Positions 33,901 through 44,670 of a DNA stretch of 64,000 bases are shown here, in pieces. Origin of the DNA: Polytrichum commune (lineage: Eukaryota; Streptophyta; Polytrichopsida; Polytrichales; Polytrichaceae); NCBI GenBank assembly GCA_950295325.1, contig OX485805.1, positions 14,495,501-14,559,500 of the forward strand, written 5' to 3'. Below the pieces are notes generated by a model. It was not told where the DNA came from and ran no database searches. It worked only from the letters and a program-made list of their open reading frames with translations. Each line of letters begins with the position of its first letter. Position 1 is the first letter of the stretch. A program made the position numbers and the translations under genes.

Positions 33901-36666
33901 GTTGTTTCCTGGATGCTCGCGTAAAGTGTACATACATGTTGTATGGTTGCTTAAACCCAAGGTTTTAACTTTAACCTCCTATGGGAACTCTAAGGGCTTA
34001 AGGCAGTGTAAGGCTAGAATATTGCTAAGATGAGCGACCTTCCTAGCAATTGATTTTTAGAGTGGGGGTATTGGGGTGAACTGTATATTTTCAACCAACC
34101 ATGTGGGAACCCAAGGGCTTGCCCTTGGGAGAGATAAGATGTGGGGTTGCTCTTCCACGCCTGTTCAAGGTATTCACCTTTAATAAGAGGCAGTAATCTT
34201 GAGGGTCCCTCTAATTCTTGTGATGTCCATGTTGGGATTGTATATAAAAGTAGACTAACTCAAAGATGAAGCATCACCATAATTCATGCCAGTGGCAACA
34301 TCAAAGTCATCTCTCTCTCATTCATTTTCCATATCTCTGCAGGAAGCAAATGTGGCAAAGAAGGTGGGGTCCTCTCCTGATGACTATGTTTGTCTAGGGA
34401 TGGAGGATGAAGCGAGTGCAAGTCACCAGAATGTTGTGGCCGTCTTGCGTGGCTTCACAGTGTCTGAGTATTCTGGGACAGCCTGTGCAAGAAATCCTCA
34501 CATAATCGCGTTGCGATTGGACGAAAGCTTGCACTGTATTGACCTTGCACTCTACAAGGTACTATGCCTGCTGTGTTAAATATTGTGGGTGAAGTTTCTC
34601 CATTTTCCTGGAAGTTTTAAGGTCATTGGGCCTAATTTGGTTACTTCTCTTGAATATACACCTACATTCGAGTGGTGTGTGGTTAGGTGTGGGTCTAAGA
34701 AGAGACACCAACAAGGCTTCATGTGTTTAAAAGGGAATGGACTGCGTTCTTAGAATCTGTTAACCATTATAGGGTCAATAGTCAACATAACTGGGGTGGA
34801 CCTATATGATCATTTAATAAGAAAGAGAATCTACACTTTGATAACGAATCATATATTCATATGAGCTTCAAAAATTATGAGGTAAATGGCTACGACCTCA
34901 ATTTGGATTTCCTAATCATCTTGCCTTAATCACGTGTTTCATATCCTAGGAGAAGTGGGTGCAGATCTAAATGTGTCCGTTTTAGGCCCCCGTACCTTAG
35001 AGGTCATTGATGGTGTAGATTGTGTTGTATCGCGACGAGCACAACCTTCCTATTTGCAAAACTGTTTGGAAGTGCATTCTGTGCGAAGTTTTATGATTTT
35101 TTGGTTGTGGTTGCAGCAAAGGCAGGTACTACTGCTGGTCAGTGAGAAGGATTTAGCGGACAATGGAAAGACTCTACAGACCTACTTGATGTTGCTGCAG
35201 CTGGATGAGCTTGAATTCAGGCCATTGTCCGTGCCAACTGCCACCCTGAACCGTCTGTCCCTTTTGCATCTGTGCTCCTCCCTTGTAAGTCTGCTTCTCA
35301 ATACTTTGCACTGTTTTCGACTCCATAGAGGACAATGTATTTGTCCCACTTCCTATCCTTTTGGTTTCTCTCCCTAAATCTCCGAAGGTCTTCAAGTTAG
35401 TGGTTTATTCTTGGCTTTCTTATGTGTCATCTGAAGGTATGTGGCCTCATGTAATCTCTTTTCTTAATGGGACACCTATATTTGAGTGGTATATAGCAAG
35501 GCTCGTAGTCAGAACAAATACCAAAAGAGATGTGCTGCTATGAGATTGGACTATGTGCTCAGAATGTAGATACCATTCTAGGCTCAGAAGTTAACACAAT
35601 TGGGAGGGTCTATGTGATTGTTTAAAGAGAAAGAGAATCTTTATTTTAATCTCATAGCTTTTGCATCTAAACCTTGATATTTAAATTGTAGTGGCAGTCT
35701 TTGTGGTTCACAATTCCTAACCAAATGAGACATTTCCTGATTCAATTTAATGGTGAGTAAAGTTTGTGGAGTTGGAAGCACCCAGAATAGGGCCACACAC
35801 CTGCATAGGTGTGTGATGTACCTTCTCTTAGCAGTCTTTTTGGGGGATTTTTTCACTACTTCGGTGGATTCTATTAGAGTAATTATAAGCATCAATGGGG
35901 TTTGCATAAAGCACTTGTGTGATGAGTCTGTTTAGAACATGACTATGGGATGGCCAGTGAAGTTAAAGTATTCTGGGTAGACTAGGATAAGTCATTGAGC
36001 TTTGATAACCTTGGTATTGGTGCGTTTTGAACAGGGTGCAGTTGTGGATGTCACTCTGACCAGCGGCAAAGTAAGAGCTGTTGCACAGGTTGATGCAGTC
36101 CCCCCCTTGGCTGTTAGTGGTATGTTGACACATCTTTCTCAAATAGTACTTTAGATTTTCCTGAGATAAACATGCATAAGCTTGTTCATTGTTGAAGTAT
36201 ATGAATGTCTAGTCTAGACAATGTAAAATGCATGACAAATAACAATGCTGCATCCTGTATGGTATTTAGTGTTATTTACTATTCGGAGTTACACAGGGCT
36301 ATAACTTTTTGCTGGGAATGTATTTTTTTCCCAAGAAAAGTTTTTTATGTTGTAAAATGTCCATACAACCTCTTTCCTCTATTGGTTAAAAATTAATTAT
36401 ATAGTAAGAAGTTATAGCTACGTAATTCCAAACAGCAAGTGATACTAAATACCGTAAATGGTGTAGTTGTGGAGGGAGGGGAATGACTTATTGTTGCCCT
36501 CGTGAACTGTCCAAAGGTAACATGATAGTGGGGCAGTCATCAATTAATGACGTGCTTTTTTTGGACAGCTTCTCGGGGCCTTGCCTGTGTCTTTGCTGGC
36601 CAACGACGTGCACTGCTTTACGACCTGGAGGAAGATGAAGAAGGTAGAGATGATGAAATGGAATGA
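24967..36666 (+). CDS. APC4: anaphase-promoting complex subunit 4
   Basis: Subunit of the APC/C ubiquitin ligase platform that degrades cyclins and securin. Nineteen exons join in one continuous frame (798 aa, near the plant APC4 length): 24967-25056, 25698-25809, 26350-26441, 26724-26807, 27469-27729, 28311-28406, 28946-29091, 29616-29776, 29963-30063, 30271-30345, 30564-30743, 32130-32221, 32367-32465, 32872-32976, 33662-33797, 34343-34558, 35117-35284, 36035-36119, 36569-36666. The N-terminal WD40-like part shows [46 protein letters not shown] and [11 protein letters not shown]. The APC4 helical domain includes [15 protein letters not shown] and [16 protein letters not shown]. The C-terminus ([20 protein letters not shown]) returns to the propeller, and the protein ends in an acidic tail before TGA. 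Intron 10 has a GC donor. Introns 6, 11, 14, 15, 16 and 17 carry dispersed repeats. Looks intact. Confidence 0.96.
27180..27467 (+). repeat. direct repeat in APC4 intron 4
   Basis: A block of about 75 bp (GGCTTCAGGATGAG ... GGTTGTGTATGGCTGA, 27190-27250) recurs, diverged, just before exon 5 (CTTCAGAATGAGGAC ... GATGTGTGTGGCTGA, 27399-27456). The second copy runs into the functional acceptor at 27468. Confidence 0.5.
27762..28240. mobile_element. foldback repeat in APC4 intron 5
   Basis: Two tandem units of about 140 bp (GGGATAAGGTGC..TTGATG ... CAAGGTGCAATTGGGAGTAG) at about 27790-27900 and 27920-28030 each contain inverted arms (CAACCGCAACCAC / GTTGCGATGGTTG). The segment continues into TAGTAGTTGCGTGTAAATG, which recurs as TTGAGTAGTTGTGTGTAAATG at 28190-28212. 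No coding potential. Confidence 0.55.
28535..28925 (+). repeat. dispersed repeat family A, copy in APC4 intron 6
   Basis: Shares landmarks in order with copies at 31715, 34640, 35455 and others: CACCTGTACTTGAGTGG, GTGTGGTTAGGTGCGGATCT, TTAAAAGAGACTGGA, AACATAACTGGGG-type, GACCTGTATGATCA, AAGAAAGAGAATC and finally CTAGGAGAAGTGGGTGCAGA. About 390 bp. No terminal inverted repeats or box A/B seen. Confidence 0.75.
31715..32000 (+). repeat. dispersed repeat family A, copy in APC4 intron 11
   Basis: Contains GGACACCTATATTTGAGTGG, GGTTAGGTGTGGATCTAAG, a run of 13 G at about 31842-31854, ACCTATATGATCA and GAGAAGTGGGTGCAGAG. It is shorter than the copy at 28535 by an internal deletion. Confidence 0.75.
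32520..32725 (+). repeat. dispersed repeat family B, copy in APC4 intron 13
   Basis: TTTGCTGACATGTCTAATT ... GAGGAGGGGTAATA ... CACGTGTCGCCCTGCCATTG ... AGGTTGGGCACCTACTA ... GGCAGGGCTCCTCACATC ... TTACCTAGTTCAT. It matches two tandem copies in a SOQ1 intron (51885-52350). About 205 bp, non-coding. Confidence 0.8.
33070..33545. mobile_element. foldback element in APC4 intron 14
   Basis: The left arm TAAACTATAAAGGTGGTTGT with GGTTGTGGTTGGG (about 33076-33108) faces a diverged right arm with CATGACCACGCCTAGTGTAA (about 33502-33522). An internal pair GGTTTAACCACCG / CCACCGTGCGGTTAGTTAACC also inverts. GT-rich and CA-rich arms could fold into a long hairpin. Confidence 0.45.
33945..34140 (+). 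repeat. dispersed repeat family F, copy in APC4 intron 15
   Basis: GCTTAAACCCAAGG ... CCTATGGGAACTCTAAGG corresponds to the reverse complement of 52960-53035 in a SOQ1 intron. A second part repeats TGGGAACCCAAGGGCTTGCC. Confidence 0.55.
34640..34985 (+). repeat. dispersed repeat family A, copy in APC4 intron 16
   Basis: Near full length, with TACACCTACATTCGAGTGG, GTGTGGTTAGGTGTGGGTCT, CAACATAACTGGGGTGGACC, TAATAAGAAAGAGAATCT and CTAGGAGAAGTGGGTGCAGA. It ends shortly before exon 17. Confidence 0.8.
35455..35690 (+). repeat. dispersed repeat family A, copy in APC4 intron 17
   Basis: The 5' half of the family: GGGACACCTATATTTGAGTG, AGATTGGACTATGTGCTCAG, CATTCTAGGCTCAGAAGTTA, AACACAATTGGGAGGGTCTA and AAGAGAAAGAGAATCTTTA. 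The 3' landmark is absent. Confidence 0.7.
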
Positions 36667-38023
36667 AACAGGGATAAATTTTGTTGCAGCTTTCTGTTTT
36701 ACCGATTCTAAGACCAACATAGTGAGACACTATTTTTGCAAAGTAGCTGACACAAGGGTTCATGGAAAGGTCAACTTGCTATGGCAGGAGTACTGCGAGT
36801 TTATTATCCCAAAATACAATGGGTGCATACTTGCAAGGGAGGAGCTATCTGGCATCACGCCATGCAGTGGAATTGTTCATAGAAACCAACTAAGAATAAT
36901 TGTTACATAAAGAAATTCAAGCATTTGTGTCTGGAGCAGTTTATGGACTTAAACAGAATTCTGGCATGAACATTTTCTGACTGAGAGGTTACTGTATAAA
37001 ATTTCTAAAATTGAAATTGAATGTTGAAATACCCTCATTCGTACAATCACCTGTTTCTACCTTTATCCACATTGTGATCGTAGCCAAAACTGTAGTGGAA
37101 TATAGAAGTGTTGAACATAAGAGCCATCCTTTTCAACAACAAACCTGTTTCTTTGACACTAATCACTAAAATATTGAAAATTGTTATTATATTCCCCAGG
37201 GAGCTTTAGTTAAAATCAATTTGAATGGTGAAAAGCAAGATTTTGATTTAGTTCGAATCAAAATCTAGGTTTCCAGTGCATTTACCTGAAAACATTTCCC
37301 TGTGAATGTGTAACCTACTAACCAATAGCATGTTATATAACAGTGAACTGCTTGAATTCGTAAAAGTAGTTGAAATTAGTGTACCCAACATCAATTTTCT
37401 CAACGTGCCCAGAAAAAATCATAGTCTAGAGTAAAGGTTTAAAATTGCCATGTGGCCGTTACAAAAACAGTACAGAATAAATTCAGAATGGAGAGGAATA
37501 AACACTTAGAATTAGATGAATAGAGAGGAAATGAAATGAGAAGACTCAAAATTAGAAAACCAGTGGAGATCATTCACAAAAATACTAACATCCTCCATCT
37601 AAAAAGCCAGTGAAGAACATCTCCAATTTTTTGATCATGATACAGTAATTGTACTGCAAGATACACATTAAAACGTCCAATAAGGACAAACACATCGTTG
37701 ACCACCAGAAACACAAAATGCTGGATACATTGTACAAAGTGATCATAAAATTTTCCGAAAACAATTACCTCTTGATGAAGGCAATCCATAACGGAACAGG
37801 TTACATACCTTAACCGCATCTACCTTTCAAATCAAATAGCCTACTACCTCAAAAGTATTTACACCTTCAGTTTACAGTAATAGAACATTCCCGATGTGTA
37901 GCAGGTATGGTACTCGTCTCCTAAAACTCGGTAAGCAATGTGTACGTACCAACGGAATGAGCACATCGATGCAATTATCCTCGAAGATACATCCCATTGC
38001 ATTGCATTAGTCTGACGGTACAT
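36667..38023. other. intergenic region between convergent APC4 and RHD3
   Basis: No gene. It should hold the 3' UTRs of both convergent genes. The sequence is AT-rich; I name no polyadenylation signal with confidence. The open frames at 36581 and 37574 are not supported. Confidence 0.5.
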
Positions 38024-40959
38024 TCAATTGGCATGCGCCATTTTGTTGGGTTCCCTTCTTGCAGAGTTGCTACTGGCCTCCGATTCCTTTGGCCGGCCTG
38101 ACCCTGCATCGACGAGTCCCTTGAAAGTCTCCATAACCGTGGGCAGAAATTTGCTGGAAACCGTGACGATTCCTGGCAAGGCTCCATACTGGAATTGACG
38201 ACCCAGGTCGAATTGCACCCACAATGCCTTGGCGATCAAGAATAATACAAATATCACTGGAAGATACAGAGGATTTCGGAGTAGCGCCATGAATTCGTTG
38301 AATCCAAGTACAACGATTGCAGCAACTGCCCAAGGTGGTGGCAACCAAGTATTCCCATGCCTCTTTGCTTCTTGAGCTGAGAGGGCTTGACTAATACTAT
38401 ACTCTGTTTCTACTTTAAACTGTCTCCATAATGATCTGCATTGAGCAGGAGTCAGCATTGTGTCCGCAGGGGCAACACCGGGCCACGTGGAAGACGCCAA
38501 GCCATTATTCGAACTTGGGGGACTATCCCCTGTTTCGGAATTTTCTGCTCCCTCAATGGCGAGTTGATCGGGGTCTCTCAATAACGTCAATAGTGAGGCT
38601 TCTATACCATCTGGTGGACCGTCAGAATCCAGTCGGAGAACAGCGATAACTGAAAGCAATTTCAAAGAAGCAACTCTCGCAGCTTTTGTGATGGAACGCA
38701 CATCATGCTCCTCTCCCCATACCCTAGGCAGGGAATCCTCATCATGTCCAAACGTATTGCTGAATCGATCCTTCATACGAATCAGCGCCTGAGATGATTC
38801 ATCCCTGGCCTTCTTCTCCACGATGCTCCGAGAATGATTCACCAGATTCATCAACATGGAACTCTTCTCTTCCCCTGTTGGCTCGAACGCGGATAATGCT
38901 TTTGCAAGACTTTCTGTGGCGACCCTGTTCTCATGCTCTAATAATCTTCTAATAGACGGCCACGTGTCTTGCGTAGCTTGATCCAATAGGGAAGACACAG
39001 GTTCCGCGATTGCAGCCTCTAGCTCCTTCTCACTCGTAGATCGAAGCTCCTGGAGTTTTGCAGCTCTTACGGATTGAGCGTGAGCATTAATGTCTCGCAC
39101 TAATTTCTCCCGGATCTTGGATGTGTCCCACTTTGCCTGCACCACGCTTGCATCTGCATACAACACATCGAATCAATGGCACGACACTTGTCTACTCTCT
39201 ACTCACCATTCAAATTTCAAACATTCTAAATTTAAGTGATAGACACCTGCTCCTGAGAAAGAGAGCGAGAGAGAGAGAGAAGGCCTTACTTCCAATACTG
39301 GATGGTATTAGAAGATAGTGCAAGAAAGTAGTTGGCAAGAAGCCATTGATTATGCTACAATTGCGTGGGAGAAAGCTCTCAAACAATCGAAGAGGGGGGT
39401 TATTTTTATGATGACGTCTTTGCAAAATTCGACACTATTCAGGGTGAAACGACCTCCTCTATCATAGGTCCAATTATAGGATTATGTGGACCAATCAAGC
39501 GCCTGATGTTGGGTTAGTTGATCATGCTTAGGTTCTTCATCTTCTTTTAGTTGTACATCCTTCTTGAGGTTTTGTGGTTACCGTAGAGAGTCCACAGCTT
39601 GTATGTTTTTTGGAAATGAGACAAAACTTGTTGCATTTGTGTCTTTACTCTACTCACCATTTCCAAATTCCAAATATATAGAGAGAAAACGAGAAACTTA
39701 CCATCGCAAGCACGATCAAAATGATCCAGAGCAGTTTGAGAACACTGCCTCGTTGTGGCCGCGAAGCCCTGATTCCTGGAGTCAATGGACTGCTGAAGGT
39801 TTATCTTGAATTTCTCAAATGCCTCCGTACGATAGTGACCGATAACAGCATCGTAGGACGGTTCCACCAAGTCAAGAGCTTGAGACACGAGGTAATTTCG
39901 TTTTGACGTCCGAACACCTTCATCAAAGAAGCCTGCCTCGGTTTCATACTCCTGAACATATCTATCCAAAAGCGCGCTCACTTTCTTTCCAAATCCAGGC
40001 ACTACACCTCCATTAGAAGCCTCCTCGAGCTTCTTCCACTTATCATCACTTTTCAGATTCTCAAGCTTCTCATGAGCGATCTCCTCACATCGCACCGTGG
40101 CCACCATGACTTTGTGCGCGGGCAGGTCCAAATCCTTATTCTCCTTGATGACTTTCCAAATCTCATGAGCGCTGAAAGGAAATCCTGTCCCCGGAACCAC
40201 AGCTCTCCGATCCCCCGCCAATCCTCCAGGCGCAACCGAGTTGTTAAACCGTTGCCTAAGCTTGTCGACTTCAATCCGAAACTGGTCCTCCTTCTCCTCA
40301 TAATTCGATAACGCCGTCACCTCCAGATTAAAAAACTCGCTTATCGGCGTGTCCTTCAGTTTACCAGGCTTCGGCACACTGTCCCATATCTTCTGCACAT
40401 CATCTCGCAGGATCGGCTCCAAAACTTCCATCGGCGTCTTCGTCTTGTCACGAATCACAAACATAAGTGTCGTCTTCCTAGGTGAAAACAGCCGCATCAT
40501 CACCTGAAACACCGTCTTCAACAACGGCTTATTCGATGCCTGCTCCCTACCAATATCATGACACCACATGTTAATCAACACAATGTCCGCCACGGCCAAA
40601 GAGAACAACGCACTCTGCTTCTCGAACGCTGTATCGTCCTCCCCTCGTTCCCTCCCGTCCGTCCCTTCCAAATCCATTATCAAAGTGCACGGCTCCAACC
40701 CATCGGCTCGCTGCATCCACACCCCTTTCGTTGTCTGATTCCGTCCCATGAGCGCATCCATCTCCCGAAACTTCGTGTGGAACAAATGATTCAACAGCGT
40801 GCTCTTCCCACTGCTCTGCGGTCCCATAATCGCCACCACTGCGTATGAGAGACCGCATTCTGCAAGCCGCACTCGCTTGCAGAAATCCACGAGATCCTGT
40901 TCGATGAATTCGCCTCTCTCATTGATCAATTGTATCGCAGGTGCGCCTTCCTGCGCCAT
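38024..40959 (-). CDS. RHD3: RHD3/SEY1-type dynamin-like GTPase, ER membrane fusion
   Basis: Plant atlastin/SEY1 counterpart that fuses ER tubules and shapes the ER network. Two exons (40959-39702 and 39153-38024) join in phase at GATG|GTAAGT to ATGCAG|AT, giving 795 aa, close to Arabidopsis RHD3. The GTPase domain has the P-loop GPQSSGKST at residues 46-54, switch Thr in QTTKGV, DLEGTDG at 96-102 and RDK at 170-172. A long helical region follows to about residue 680. Then come two membrane segments ([18 protein letters not shown] and [17 protein letters not shown], about residues 693-733), typical of the ER hairpin anchor, and a short cytosolic tail. The start [20 protein letters not shown] matches the usual N-terminus of the family. 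Oddity: a single 548-bp intron. Stop TGA. Looks intact. Confidence 0.97.
39154..39701 (-). other. sole intron of RHD3, with GA microsatellite
   Basis: GT-AG intron of 548 bp. It contains a (GA)n stretch at about 39262-39281 on the plus strand (CT on the sense strand) and no open frame. Confidence 0.9.
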
Positions 40960-41143
40960 CGCAATTCAAAATTCTCAACCCTCAGTTCTCAATCCTCGAT
41001 TCGCCCTCTCTCTATTCCCGTGCGTCCCTAATCTGCGAAACCCTTGCTGCTCAATCGTTCGAGCCAGCGTGCCATGTCCAGGCGCTTCGGCTACGTCTTC
41101 CTTAAGCACGAAGAAGCTTGAAGCTGTGAGCCCCGCCCCCCGG

Positions 41144-41195
41144 CCACGTCAGCGCTCCGCTCCCGGCCCTGGCACCAGCTGGACCTGCCACGTCA
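41144..41195 (-). promoter_or_regulatory. paired TGACGTGG (ACGT-core) motifs upstream of RHD3
   Basis: CCACGTCA occurs twice, at 41144-41151 and 41188-41195, in a GC-rich patch 185-236 bp upstream of the RHD3 start codon. On the sense strand each reads TGACGTGG, matching the plant unfolded-protein-response element core bound by bZIP28/bZIP60. Such cores also bind ABA- and light-response bZIPs, so the regulator is a guess. Two copies 44 bp apart in a promoter position are seen directly. Confidence 0.5.
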
Positions 41196-41754
41196 CCGGG
41201 CCTGACCCCTTCCTGGGGCTCACACGCCTGCCATCTGGGGGAGCGGGGGTGGCCAGCTGTCAGCGCCTTGGGTCACCGTGCGCTGTTTGGATATCATGTC
41301 CTTCCATTTGTCATCCTCCAGTCCTTGTGACATTCAATGCCAGTGTCCTGCAATTAGTTTCGGGGTTGATTTCAAGAATTTCGGAAAATTCCAATTCCCT
41401 CAAAGATTCCGGGTGGAGTGGGAATATGCATCGAGTTTTCCACTAAATCGGGGTTTTATTGAATTAAGGGGGCCTAAGTTAATCTACCGCTTTTTTGCGG
41501 CTTTGTATCACTTCTCGTAAGATATGAAACATGTGATTATGAGTGCCTTATGATTAGTGAACCAAAATCTCGTCCACAAGGTATATATGCGGGTGTTATT
41601 TGGTCCGTTTTTCATCTTCTCCAACTTCTACCGATTAGATTTTCACAACACAAGTTATATCTGTTGCAATAGCAAATCTTACGATGCAACATCTACAAAA
41701 ACTGGATTGAAAATCTGATCGCTCTTGATTTAGTTATGGTTATAGGAAGTGCAT

Positions 41755-42280
41755 GTTTGTTGATTTTTTAGTTGGATACATATATAGGTCCTCCCGGTTG
41801 TGTTCACCATTGAGTTTTCTTATTATAAGATCATATAGGTCTCCTCCCTATTATGTTGACTATTGAGCCTAGAATGGTTAACAAAATTTGAGCACGTAGT
41901 TCTGTTGTAATTTTACTTTAACATACTCCTTTTGGGTGTTTGTTCTTGGATCTACATACCATGCAATTATGGGGGTCCTTTTAAAATGAGTGACCGAACG
42001 AGGTCCATGTACCTTAACCCTAAAAATGGCATCTTTGTGATCACTAATGTGCATGGGCCTTATGTGACCATTCTTGGCTTCCTATCCTTGATGGTATATG
42101 GGAAGGCTTGTAAATAACCACAAGCACAAATCACATGCGTTACAATGATTGGATTATGTGTTCAAATGTATACTCCATTCTAGGTTTGATATTAAACACA
42201 ACTGGGAGGGTCTTTGTGATCATTCAAAGGTAAAGATAAAAATGAACTTCACTTTCGCCTACAATAACTATTGTATCTCA
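41755..42280. repeat. dispersed repeat family A fragments, intergenic
   Basis: GACTATTGAGCCTAGAATGG (41859 on) and CCATTCTAGGTTTGATATTA / AACACAACTGGGAGGGTCTT (about 42174-42215) match internal landmarks of the family seen in APC4 introns. The first fragment lies in the opposite orientation to the second. Confidence 0.6.
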
Positions 42281-44359
42281 ACTCTGATCCCATAACTTGA
42301 AATAACGATCTTTGTGTTTGCAATGTGACTGAACATATGAGACAATTCCCAATCCTATCAACGACCAAAAACCGTATGTGGTGTTAAAAGTCACACAACG
42401 GGGCCACATGCTTTAATGGGTGTGAAAGGTGGTGCATTGAAACTCTAGGACATCCACAACATTGTGTGTTGTGGAGGGAATCTCCGAGGTGAGGCCACCA
42501 TGTGTACCACCCTTATGGTTACAAGATGCACTTTATCATTTGTGTTTTTTATCCTCATCGATGACTTCACCCCAACTTCACTAGAGTGCGGTAAGAGGCA
42601 ACAATAATTATTATGACTTTCTCCGATCATAGCTAGTAGGTGACATGGATAAAAGACTTGAAAATGCAAAGGAAATGTTAGGGATTGTGGGTTCACCTCT
42701 CCCAAGAGATGACCACCAAGAGATGATCAAATCTAAGCTTGGAGTCAATGTACCAATTATCAACCTTAGAGTGATTGGTTGCACATTCATTCTTATTTGC
42801 ATGAACTTTTAGGTCCCAACCAAGGGGGACATACTATTTGTGCAATGACATAGAGCATTGAAACGAAAACCAATATTGGTGCCGGTGTTATCTAGATGAA
42901 CTCGTCCATTGGGAAGGTGAGCACACAACGAACCATTCTATTGAATCTTTTAGAATAATTGACTCCAAAAACAACACCTAGAACCTTGCATGATTCTAAA
43001 GGGAAGCAACTAGACTAAATCATATCTTCGTGCATGATGGATGAGTTACTAGAGCCCCCTCATCTATGATGGATGACTTTACATAGACATCATGAAGCTC
43101 TAGCTCATGCACACTTGATTTCATTCGACAATTACAAATCTTAGAAATGGTGGAATAACATTTGAGTTTGGTTCAAGAAACATGGGTCACAAAACATCCC
43201 TTCCTGGAGCTTCATTTTAGACTAACTTGAAGTTTAGTTCTTCAAATTGGGTGGAGTGGAGACCCACAATACTTGGCAAGAAAGTGGCGTTGCGTCAACG
43301 CCACTTTTGATTTCGGATCTTGATCCTAGTGTGAAATCTTTTGGTCCAAAGTTTTTCCTTTGACCAATAGTATGCACAATTTCAAAGTTTATTTGGTCTT
43401 GGACCCTAATGTAAACCAACCCCTAAGTTGCATAGCCTCAAAATTCAAGCATTGCAATTTTGCAAAAACTTAGACAACCACAAATTTCGACACATTCAAG
43501 TTATTCGTCAATTCAAACAGAGTTTTGTTCAAGAGTTGGTTGTTTTACATACAATACGCTCATGTTCAACAAAGTTTTTGATGCATGCTTGAAGTTGGTG
43601 TGGAGACTTGATCAAAGACTATTTTTATTTCGATTTGTTAAAGCGAAACTTATTCCCCCAACCAAACACCGGTAGAATCAAAGGATAACTCTATTGGCCG
43701 GCTCTCTTGTCTGATCCAGTCGTTGTCTCCTTTGACACTCTCAAATCCTTTTCTTTAACTTGTGACATAACATTACTAAACATGTAGATGATGGTCTCTA
43801 CCCAAAGAAAGAGCTGCAATTTTAAAAACTCTAAATCTATAGCTACTTGTCGAAACTTCAAAATATACAACTAGAGTGCTCCCCATAAATAAAGGAATCC
43901 CATAATCAAAGAAGAAATATTCTCGGCTGATACTCGGTCCTCCATAACACAACCAAGGAGTTGAATAATGCTATGAAGTGAGGGAGTTGTGAACCTACAA
44001 TATAATGCTCCAAAGCCCCTCAAAAGGTGGCCCTATGATCAATGATCATGAGGTCAATTTGCACTTATATTCTCAACCGAAAGAGCAAAGGAAAATGATT
44101 CTCAAGAGTGGACCACCCATTCGAGGTTTTGAATAAGTATAGGTGTCGGGAATAGGTGCCGGTGGACGTCGACCCAAATGTGACTTCTTCACCAAAAGGT
44201 CCATATGTGTTGCGTTTGGATTCTTGAGCTCGACTTCCTAAAAATGGTTCACCATCACTCGTTCCAATGACCTTATAATCTTCATGCAACATAACCGTAA
44301 AGTGTGGGTTGAACGTGGCCACTCTTTGAAATCGGTATAACCGAGAGGCATATGTTACG

Positions 44360-44670
44360 GATGGGAGTTAAGAATGGACAATGTAAAAAGGCGTACTTGT
44401 GTTGCATTGAGACTCGACTATGTGCTCAATTTAATATAGCGACCGCTCTAGGTTCAATAGTTATCATAAGGTTAGTTAGACGGGTCTTAAGTGGCTTGCT
44501 TTCTTAATTGGATCTCTATATCTGACTAGTATGTGGTTCAGTGAGGATCACATAGCAAACATCATAAAGACACATGTTTAAAAGAGATTGGACTACATTT
44601 TCATATATTAATAAAAACTCTATAGTCATTAGTGAACACAACTGAGGACCTATAAATCCAGTTAAGAAAT
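44360..44670 (+). repeat. dispersed repeat family A, intergenic copy
   Basis: GACTCGACTATGTGCTCAAT, CTCTAGGTTCAATAGTTATC, then GGATCTCTATATCTGACTAG, CATGTTTAAAAGAGATTGGA and GTGAACACAACTGAGGACCT. Two overlapping, diverged partial copies appear to lie in tandem. Confidence 0.6.

Noticed and set aside
39260-39282. GA repeat in the RHD3 intron as a regulatory GAGA site
   Set aside because: A simple microsatellite within an intron; no supporting context for a GAGA-factor target.
40558-40858. Overlapping frames on both strands within the RHD3 first exon
   Set aside because: Shadows of the RHD3 coding frame, which has the full set of GTPase motifs.
40799-41446. 215-codon plus-strand frame opposite the RHD3 start and promoter
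   Set aside because: Half is antisense to the RHD3 GTPase domain, half is GC-rich promoter; no domain, and codon pattern follows the RHD3 frame on the other strand.
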